Positions 25,062-30,738 of a stretch of DNA of 30,738 nt are shown here, in pieces. Numbering within the stretch: the first letter of the stretch is position 1; every line of letters starts with the position of its first letter. Position numbers and translations under genes: made by a program. Below the pieces are notes generated by a model, which saw only the letters and a list, made by a program, of their open reading frames with translations, searched no databases and was not told the origin of the DNA. The stretch covers positions 1 to 30,738 of the forward strand of contig CAYNTG010000022.1 of NCBI GenBank assembly GCA_964400105.1. Direction: 5' to 3'. This DNA is from CAYNTG01 sp964400105. GTDB taxonomy: Bacteria; UBP14; UBA6098.

Positions 25062-26189
25062 ATGCCAGATAAGAAAATCAAAATTTTTCTCATAATAGTT
25101 ACCGTGATGATGATATTCATCTACGGACGAATAGATTACAATATACTTCCATATTCTGAATGGGACCTGAGTAGTTATCTCGAGATGGCCAAATCCGCGC
25201 CGGGTCTTAACTTTCAGGTCGATATACCCTATGTTTATAGAATATTGGGGCCTTTTATCGCTGGAATAATCCCCCTGGATGAACCAGTGAGTTTTTATCT
25301 TTTGTCAATCGTTTTTTCCATAACCTTGATTTTGTTATTTCATTGTTTTTTAATTAAAGTGGGAATAAGCTCAAAGTCCGCATTATTTGCCTGTGTTCTT
25401 TTCGTGTTCAATAAATACTTTTTTGGGTTCAATGTTTGGGACTATTTCCAGATAAACGATATTCTCTCATTCGTTGCAATCGTGTTGCTGTTTTGGTCGA
25501 TGAACAGATCGAACTGGCTGCTGTTCGGTTCTACCGCATTAATCGCCTCCTTAGCCAAAGCAACATGGGTTATAATAATTCCTACTTTGGTTGTTTTTTT
25601 ATTGGAAAAAAAGAGATTTCGTGGAGAAATTTTTAAGGCGATAGCCGCATCGGTGCCGGCCTTGGCCGTTTTCATCGCAATGCGAATGCTGATTCCCGCG
25701 AGAAACGGGCAAACAATCATCGAAGCGCTGATGTATTATTGGGATAAAATTTTAGATCCACAGGTTCTTTTCAAATTGTTAATTAACTCATTTATCCCGT
25801 TAACTTTTTTGCCCATTGTATTCATCGACAAAACGATAGGTTTTTTCAGAGGGAAATTATATGCTCTGACTTTTGTGCTTTTGGTATTCGGCAGTTGCCT
25901 TCTCGGCACCGATAACGAGCGTTTAATAGCACCGGCATTTATCGTTTTCTATTGGCTGATTGGATATATATTAGATTTCGGTTTTGAAGGAAATAAAATA
26001 ATTATAGCGATAGTCATGTTCTTTGGGTTTCTTTCGAGCTTGCATCATTGTTATACAAACTTTTCATTCATGACACGCAATCTCACACTGGTTTTCTCGC
26101 TCGGTTCCTTAGCAGTGGTTACGATTTCCGCAATCGCCTATCGATTATTATCAAAAGATAAACTCCGATTAAATCGAGGAGACGAATAA
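25062..26189 (+). CDS. Polytopic membrane protein, GT-C glycosyltransferase-like
   Basis: The 375-residue protein has about ten transmembrane segments. I do not recognise a named family. Features that recall GT-C glycosyltransferases are the acidic loop after the first helix (PYSEWDLSSYLEMAK, about residues 30-44) and the PYVYRILGPFIAG stretch (56-68). It is the only plus-strand gene between 957 and the window end and is clearly more A+T-rich than its neighbours, in both codons and flanks, which suggests acquisition by transfer. It is convergent with another GT-C-like gene. No Shine-Dalgarno sequence is obvious. Confidence 0.75.
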   Translation: MPDKKIKIFLIIVTVMMIFIYGRIDYNILPYSEWDLSSYLEMAKSAPGLNFQVDIPYVYRILGPFIAGIIPLDEPVSFYLLSIVFSITLILLFHCFLIKVGISSKSALFACVLFVFNKYFFGFNVWDYFQINDILSFVAIVLLFWSMNRSNWLLFGSTALIASLAKATWVIIIPTLVVFLLEKKRFRGEIFKAIAASVPALAVFIAMRMLIPARNGQTIIEALMYYWDKILDPQVLFKLLINSFIPLTFLPIVFIDKTIGFFRGKLYALTFVLLVFGSCLLGTDNERLIAPAFIVFYWLIGYILDFGFEGNKIIIAIVMFFGFLSSLHHCYTNFSFMTRNLTLVFSLGSLAVVTISAIAYRLLSKDKLRLNRGDE

Positions 26190-26299
26190 AACCATGTGCG
26201 CGTAACCGGCTGTCACGCTCCTTGCTTTGTGCTCATAAGGACTATTAAATACTATAATATCGCACGCAAGGACTCCCCCCCCATTCCGCGATGTCACGA

Positions 26300-26318
26300 A
26301 ATTTGCTTAGGGCAAATT
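26300..26318. repeat. Inverted repeat in the convergent gap 26190-26375
   Basis: A perfect seven-base-pair palindrome, AATTTGC-TTAGG-GCAAATT, in the 186-base gap between two convergent genes. No T-run follows on either strand, so a terminator role is doubtful. The gap also holds a run of eight C residues (26275-26282) and CGGCTGTCAC (26207-26216), which is also found at 24822-24831. Confidence 0.45.
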
Positions 26319-26375
26319 GCGCGCCATCGCCCCGGCCCTCGCGCCAGCCTTCAGACAAATCGGCGTCCCGTATCT

Positions 26376-27719
26376 TCATTCAATAACCGTAAGTATCTCG
26401 ATTTCCTTTTCATCGGGAGTCCATCCGAAAACGAGCGCCGTTGCCGGGACTGCTTCCCTTAGAATTTTTATATCGAACCCCTCGGTAAGGAGCGAATCGA
26501 CAACTTCTTCGGGCAGGCCATCGACGAAAAGTCCGCCGGAGATATTCGAACGCCATATATCGTGACCCGAAATCTCGCCCTTATGGTCAAACGCGGGGTT
26601 CATCTCGAAAAACGCTGCGTCCCGGCCGGTAATCGTGAACGATTTTCCTGTGGATGGAATGGCTGGAAGCTCGACCCGGAGGCGCATTATCTCGCGTCTA
26701 ATGCAAAAATCCTCGATCACCATTCCTCGAGCGGGATGCGGGCTGAATCTATACCCATCGGATGTTTTTGCCCTCGGCGATATATCCGCGAATGCCGGCA
26801 GGACGAGCATAATCGCGATCAGATATGCCGATCGCTCGACCGTAGCGAAAATCACGATAATGAGAAACGGGACTATCGCGATCCAGTATCCGGATTCGTG
26901 CGGAATGAGTATCCACATTATCGAGAATGGGATGGCCACCCATGCCGCGAGGGCGAGTGTTTCGCGGCTTTTGTTGCGATGGATTATCGATATGATTATC
27001 ACCGCTGCGATAGCGATCCATCCTCCGGCGCCGAATGCGCCGAACGCGCGATATCCGGTGAAAAGCAGCCTTCGGCCAAAAGACATTCCGCCGGAAAGCG
27101 GCCCGGTAAATGGAATTTCATATACAAAATATAGCGATGCAAAACATACAATCGCTATGGATAACGCCGTTGTCGCACTCCACATCGCCGCGCGAATGCC
27201 GCCGTTTCGATGGGTGTAGTATATCAAAGCCGGCAACAGCACTATCGTCGCCGGTCGAAATGTCAATGCGAGACCGAACAGGATTCCGGAGAGCGCCGCA
27301 CGGTGCTCTCCCGCAAGAACGAAAGCGAATAATGCGAAACAGAGCGACGGCACATAGTCCATCGAGGAGGCGGAAAAGACCCAAAATAGCGGCATAAAGG
27401 CAAAGACCGCCGTCGCGAGTTTTGACCTCCCGACGCGAAATTGTCGGCAGAGCATATAAAAAGCAATCACCGCACCGAAACCGAGCAGCGCGACGAAAGC
27501 GTTCAGCGCAATCGGATTTCGCAGGATTCCGGCGGCAAGCTCCATCGATGGATAACCGGGCGTACGCGATGGATTATAAATCCCGCTCGAAAGCCATTCC
27601 GCGCCGGAGCGCGCGATTCGCCACGCATCCGAATCTACCCCGAAACCGAGCGGAAGCAAAAAAGCCCTCGAAACAACATACGCTGCCGAGAGTATTAGAA
27701 AATATACACGACGGTTCAT
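26376..27719 (-). CDS. GT-C/PMT-like membrane glycosyltransferase
   Basis: The 447-residue protein has some nine to ten membrane helices in the first 310 residues and a soluble C-terminal domain. After the first helix comes GVDSDAWRIA, an acidic pair where GT-C enzymes keep their catalytic or metal-binding aspartates, and then PSRTPGYPSMELAAG, as in PMT/ArnT-like (GT39/GT83) transferases using polyprenyl-linked sugars. The likely role is modification of an envelope glycan or protein in the periplasm (inference); donor and acceptor are unknown. The ATG shares a base with the preceding stop (TAATG), placing it at the end of the nrdR-rfaE operon. Confidence 0.8.
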   Translation of the reverse strand: MNRRVYFLILSAAYVVSRAFLLPLGFGVDSDAWRIARSGAEWLSSGIYNPSRTPGYPSMELAAGILRNPIALNAFVALLGFGAVIAFYMLCRQFRVGRSKLATAVFAFMPLFWVFSASSMDYVPSLCFALFAFVLAGEHRAALSGILFGLALTFRPATIVLLPALIYYTHRNGGIRAAMWSATTALSIAIVCFASLYFVYEIPFTGPLSGGMSFGRRLLFTGYRAFGAFGAGGWIAIAAVIIISIIHRNKSRETLALAAWVAIPFSIMWILIPHESGYWIAIVPFLIIVIFATVERSAYLIAIMLVLPAFADISPRAKTSDGYRFSPHPARGMVIEDFCIRREIMRLRVELPAIPSTGKSFTITGRDAAFFEMNPAFDHKGEISGHDIWRSNISGGLFVDGLPEEVVDSLLTEGFDIKILREAVPATALVFGWTPDEKEIEILTVIE

Positions 27720-28711
27720 TACGTCGATTGCCCTTTATTATAGGCTTCCTTGTAAAGGAACCGCGAAACCGGATCGACCCATTGCGAGAATGGGCCAGCA
27801 TTTTCGAGATCGCGCGATACGACATGGGAAAAGGCGTTCGCCTGCGATTCGAGAAGGTCCGCGTGGTGAAGGATCGAGGCCTCGATAGTCATCGGTTCGA
27901 CCGGAGAACCCATCTCGCGTTCGCCGTGATGTGATAGTATCATGTGCGAAATCTCCAAAGCCATTTCCACCGGAAAATCCTCTATTTCTCGAATCGCGGC
28001 TCGAATGCGCCGCTCACCGATTACAATATGCCCGACGAGACGGCCCTCGACGGAGTAGTCGAAATGCTCCGAAATCTGGATTTCATCGACCTTCCCGATG
28101 TCGTGCAAAAGCGCACACGCGAAAAGCAGATCTCGCCGGCAAAGCGGAAACATCGGCACGGCGCTCTCGCATATCACCGCGACGTTCATCGAATGCTCCG
28201 CAAGGCCGCCGATATAAGCGCCATGCCATAGTTTTCCAGCCGGTGCCCGTAAAAACGCCTTCCGAAAATCCGCTTCGCCGAAAATTACATCGAGCAGCTT
28301 TCTCAGAAACCGGTTTTCGACAGTAACTATCGCGGATCGAAGGCGATTTTCGAGCTGCTCTCTGGAAAAAGACCCTACCGGAAGAAGCTCGGCTTTATCT
28401 ATCTCGGCCTGCGAGGCTATCCGAATCGATTCGACCGTGAACTGCGGTTTATCGCGATATTCGGAGATAACCCCCCGAACATGGACGGCCATGGCCGATT
28501 CGATCTCCTTGAAAACCGCACCGGCATCGTTCCCCCAATAGACTGCAGGCATTCGCCCCGAAGAGTCGCCGAGTTCGAGGCTGAGATACGGTTCGCCGTT
28601 CGTTTTTATCCGTTTCGAGCAAGCCCTTAAAGCCAAAACTCCGTTGAAAACCTCGTCCTTTTCGATATCGAGAAGGTGCTGACTATTATTTCCCAAAATT
28701 ATTTCCTCCAT
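27719..28711 (-). CDS. OB-fold/HD-domain 3'-5' exoribonuclease, YhaM-like
   Basis: The 330-residue protein has an N-terminal nucleic-acid-binding OB fold (about 20-100, with YLSLELGDSSGRMPAVYWG) and an HD phosphohydrolase domain (about 155-310). The HD domain shows WHGAYIGGLAEHS (His163, His173) and CALLHDIGKVDEI (His203-Asp204). This architecture and length match YhaM/CbfI exonucleases, which trim RNA or single-stranded DNA with Mn2+. ATG 28711 overlaps rfaE2 by 26 bases but has no ribosome site. A GGAGG within its first codons would serve a TTG at 28696, giving a protein five residues shorter. Confidence 0.85.
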   Translation of the reverse strand: MEEIILGNNSQHLLDIEKDEVFNGVLALRACSKRIKTNGEPYLSLELGDSSGRMPAVYWGNDAGAVFKEIESAMAVHVRGVISEYRDKPQFTVESIRIASQAEIDKAELLPVGSFSREQLENRLRSAIVTVENRFLRKLLDVIFGEADFRKAFLRAPAGKLWHGAYIGGLAEHSMNVAVICESAVPMFPLCRRDLLFACALLHDIGKVDEIQISEHFDYSVEGRLVGHIVIGERRIRAAIREIEDFPVEMALEISHMILSHHGEREMGSPVEPMTIEASILHHADLLESQANAFSHVVSRDLENAGPFSQWVDPVSRFLYKEAYNKGQST

Positions 28712-29177
28712 AGATTTTCAAAATACGCTCGATTATCTGCGAAGTGCCTCTTCCTTCTGTAAGCTTGATCGTTGCGACCTTTCCGCCATGCCGCTCGACG
28801 AAATCCGCGCCGACGATGTCCGCCTTTTGCCAATCGCTCCCCTTCACGAGGATATCCGGCGCGATCTTTTCGATGAGAATCTCCGGCGTATCCTCCTCGA
28901 AGGGAACGACGAAATCCACCGAACGAAGCTCCGACAAAACCGCCGCGCGGTCGCCCTCCGGAACGATAGGCCGGTTTTCGCCCTTTATCCTTCGGACGCT
29001 CGAATCGGAATTTAGCCCTACGATTAATATATCGCCCAGAGCTTTGGCTTTTCTGAGGTAATCGACATGGCCGCGATGAATAATATCGAAACAACCGTTG
29101 GTAAAAACGATGGTCTTGCCGTCGGATTTTAACCCACGCACGATTTCGATAATATTATCGATACTCGAGACAATCAT
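28686..29177 (-). CDS. rfaE2: D-glycero-beta-D-manno-heptose 1-phosphate adenylyltransferase
   Basis: Cytidylyltransferase-fold enzyme that makes ADP-heptose from heptose 1-phosphate and ATP for LPS inner core. The 163 residues show VFTNGCFDIIHRGHVDYL (24-41), with the HRGH (34-37) nucleotide-binding signature, then GLNSDSSVRRIKGENRP and ILVKGSDW, all typical of the HldE C-terminal domain. In E. coli this activity is fused to the kinase as HldE; here the two are separate genes overlapping by ATGA. Confidence 0.93.
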   Translation of the reverse strand: MIVSSIDNIIEIVRGLKSDGKTIVFTNGCFDIIHRGHVDYLRKAKALGDILIVGLNSDSSVRRIKGENRPIVPEGDRAAVLSELRSVDFVVPFEEDTPEILIEKIAPDILVKGSDWQKADIVGADFVERHGGKVATIKLTEGRGTSQIIERILKIYGGNNFGK

Positions 29178-30184
29178 CGGTTCGAACCGTTGCGACGGCC
29201 TTCGCGGATCATGCTTGCAGCGATCTCCTTATGCGTTGCGGCGGCGGTTCCAACCTCGGCCACAACGACTCCGGCAGCATGATTTGCGATAATCGCCGCC
29301 TCATCGAAACTCGCTCCCGCAGCGAGTGCCGCCGTGGCAACAGCGATCACCGTATCCCCCGCTCCGGTAACATCGAAAACATCGTGCGCCATGGTCGGAA
29401 GGTGACGGACGGGTTTTCCGCTATCGAAAAGGCTCATCCCGCGCTCGCCGGTGGTAATGAGGGCCGCCTTCGCCTTCGTTATTTCCAAAAGACTCCATCC
29501 CGCACGTTCGAGGTCGGCTTCGTTATCGGTCGGGATGCCGGTAGCTCTGGTGGTTTCGTCATTATTTGGTTTGATAAGATCGACACCGGCGTAATATTCC
29601 CAATGGTGCTCCTTTGGATCGACCGTCACGAAACTGCTGTTTGAACGGCAATAATCGACGATCTTGCCAACCAAAGCGGGCGTAACAACCCCCTTGCCAT
29701 AATCGGAAATTATCACGGCAGCGACTTTTAAGGAAACCGAATCGAATCGCTCGATAAGGCCGTCGAGGTCTTTGCCACGAATGCCATTCTTAAACTCACG
29801 ATCGACACGGCAAACCTGCTGATGCCGGGCCATTATGCGCGTTTTGACCGTCGTGGGCCGGTTCGACGACCTCATCACCAGATCCGTATTCAATCCAAGC
29901 ACGTCCGAGTGCCCGACGAATTGCCTACCCTCTTCGTCGTCTCCGATAATGGATATAAGCCACGGTTTCGCACCGAGGACGGTGAGATTGTCGGCGACGT
30001 TCGCCGCGCCACCGATCCGTATCTCATCGCGGATGAGATCGATGACGGGCACCGGCGCTTCCGGCGAGATGCGCTCGGCATCGCCCCATAAATATCTATC
30101 GAGCATAACATCGCCGATAACTGCGATCTCCAGCGAACTAATCGCCTCGAAAATCTCCGCTAATCTACTTTCGGATAAATACAT
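29174..30184 (-). CDS. rfaE1: D-glycero-beta-D-manno-heptose-7-phosphate kinase
   Basis: PfkB/ribokinase-family enzyme that phosphorylates heptose 7-phosphate at C1 in ADP-heptose synthesis. The 336 residues contain GDVMLDRYLWGDAERISPEAPVPV (24-47), GGAANVA, SDYGKGV, and the anion hole/catalytic base DVTGAGD (271-277, Asp277). These match the HldE N-terminal domain. It begins 30 bases after nrdR with no strong ribosome site. Its partner adenylyltransferase follows directly. The presence of both implies heptose-containing LPS or heptose-based surface glycans. Confidence 0.94.
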   Translation of the reverse strand: MYLSESRLAEIFEAISSLEIAVIGDVMLDRYLWGDAERISPEAPVPVIDLIRDEIRIGGAANVADNLTVLGAKPWLISIIGDDEEGRQFVGHSDVLGLNTDLVMRSSNRPTTVKTRIMARHQQVCRVDREFKNGIRGKDLDGLIERFDSVSLKVAAVIISDYGKGVVTPALVGKIVDYCRSNSSFVTVDPKEHHWEYYAGVDLIKPNNDETTRATGIPTDNEADLERAGWSLLEITKAKAALITTGERGMSLFDSGKPVRHLPTMAHDVFDVTGAGDTVIAVATAALAAGASFDEAAIIANHAAGVVVAEVGTAAATHKEIAASMIREGRRNGSNR

Positions 30185-30214
30185 ATCTTCGTCGCAATCT
30201 AATTATTGTGAATT

Positions 30215-30673
30215 TTAATCCTCACCACCGCTGAATTTTTCCACCTCCGCCTGAAATTCCCCGACATCGTCGAAACTCCGATAGACACTCGCAAAACGGA
30301 CGTATGCCACCCGATCGATCTCGGCAAGCCTTTCCATAACGATCTCGCCGATCTCGGACGAACTAACCTCCAAAGAGCCGCGTTCGTTCATCTCGATTTC
30401 TATGGAATTTGCAACCGATTCGATCTTTTCGGCGCTGATCGGCCTTTTTCGACACGCAAGCCGAAGACCATCGACGATCTTCGCGCGGTCGAACGGCACG
30501 CGGCGTCCATCCTTTTTAATCACAAGGACTTGCGTTTCCTCGATATATTCATAGGTCGTGTATCGCCGGCCGCATTCGAGGCATTCCCTCCGGCGCCGAA
30601 CGGTATATCCGTTTCGCACGACGCGCGAATCGACAACCTTATCGGAATCGTTATGGCAGAACGGACATTTCAT
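30215..30673 (-). CDS. nrdR: Transcriptional repressor NrdR
   Basis: Nucleotide-sensing repressor of ribonucleotide reductase genes. The 152 residues have an N-terminal zinc ribbon (CPFC at 3-6, CLEC at 31-34) preceding GRRYTTYEYIE, and an ATP-cone domain from about residue 48 (VIKKDGRRVPFDRAKIVDGLRLACRKRP). Length and order are standard. First gene of the minus-strand group that runs to 26376; no ribonucleotide reductase gene is in the window. No Shine-Dalgarno sequence is visible before the ATG. Confidence 0.96.
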   Translation of the reverse strand: MKCPFCHNDSDKVVDSRVVRNGYTVRRRRECLECGRRYTTYEYIEETQVLVIKKDGRRVPFDRAKIVDGLRLACRKRPISAEKIESVANSIEIEMNERGSLEVSSSEIGEIVMERLAEIDRVAYVRFASVYRSFDDVGEFQAEVEKFSGGED

Positions 30674-30689
30674 AAACCAACCGGGAAAC

Positions 30690-30738
30690 GGCGTTAAATA
30701 ACAGTTTAATTTATGGTATTTTCCTTATTAAAGCAAGT
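30690..30738 (-). promoter_or_regulatory. Possible nrdR promoter
   Basis: On the minus strand TTGCTT, a 17-base spacer and TAAATT, four of six consensus, lie about 40 bases before the nrdR ATG at the window edge. A+T-rich context makes a chance match possible. Confidence 0.35.

Noticed and set aside
26253..26258. Perfect TATAAT on the plus strand between convergent genes
   Set aside because: No -35 at 16-18 bases and no plus-strand gene downstream.
26275..26282. Run of eight C residues
   Set aside because: Intergenic homopolymer with no reading frame to phase-vary; may even be a sequencing artefact.

Overview
The window looks like a chromosomal segment of a diderm (Gram-negative) bacterium, probably an uncultivated lineage near the Fibrobacterota-Chlorobiota-Bacteroidota side. 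Split rfaE-type heptose kinase and adenylyltransferase genes imply heptose-containing LPS. MurE carries the DNPR motif for meso-diaminopimelate. An OmpA-domain lipoprotein and a lamin-tail/FlgD-type secreted protein fit an outer-membrane organism. FtsI with two C-terminal PASTA domains is less usual for diderms. Taxonomy is inference only; no rRNA or tRNA gene was seen.

Layout. 1-957: an EamA-type transporter on the plus strand. 1082-18454: one complete dcw (division and cell wall) cluster on the minus strand, transcribed from high to low coordinates as mraZ, rsmH, ftsL-like, ftsI, murE, murF, a small membrane ORF, mraY, murD, ftsW, murG, murC, murB, ftsQ, ftsA, ftsZ. murB sits where enterobacteria have ddl. 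A consensus-like promoter (18497-18525) and a 10-bp-phased array of MraZ boxes (18449-18493) precede mraZ. An intrinsic terminator follows ftsZ (956-989), and a second textbook terminator lies inside the cluster between ftsL and ftsI (16578-16607). Most junctions overlap by 1-4 bases, which suggests translational coupling.

18800-24831 (minus): a CCA/poly(A) nucleotidyltransferase, a lamin-tail-domain secreted protein and a thioredoxin-like protein form one tightly overlapping operon. Upstream are a VWA-OmpA lipoprotein and a site-2-protease-like M50 peptidase. Both the thioredoxin-like and VWA-OmpA genes have promoters whose predicted start of transcription falls at the start codon (leaderless). 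Duplicated and palindromic elements lie in the gaps between these genes. 25062-26189 (plus): an A+T-rich, GT-C-like polytopic membrane protein that looks like an insert. 26376-30673 (minus): a GT-C-like glycosyltransferase, an OB/HD nuclease of the YhaM type, heptose-1-phosphate adenylyltransferase, heptose-7-phosphate kinase and NrdR.

Together the dcw genes cover cytoplasmic peptidoglycan precursor synthesis (MurB-F), the lipid steps (MraY, MurG), septal polymerisation (FtsW, FtsI) and the divisome scaffold (FtsL, FtsQ, FtsA, FtsZ). MraZ probably represses its own operon.
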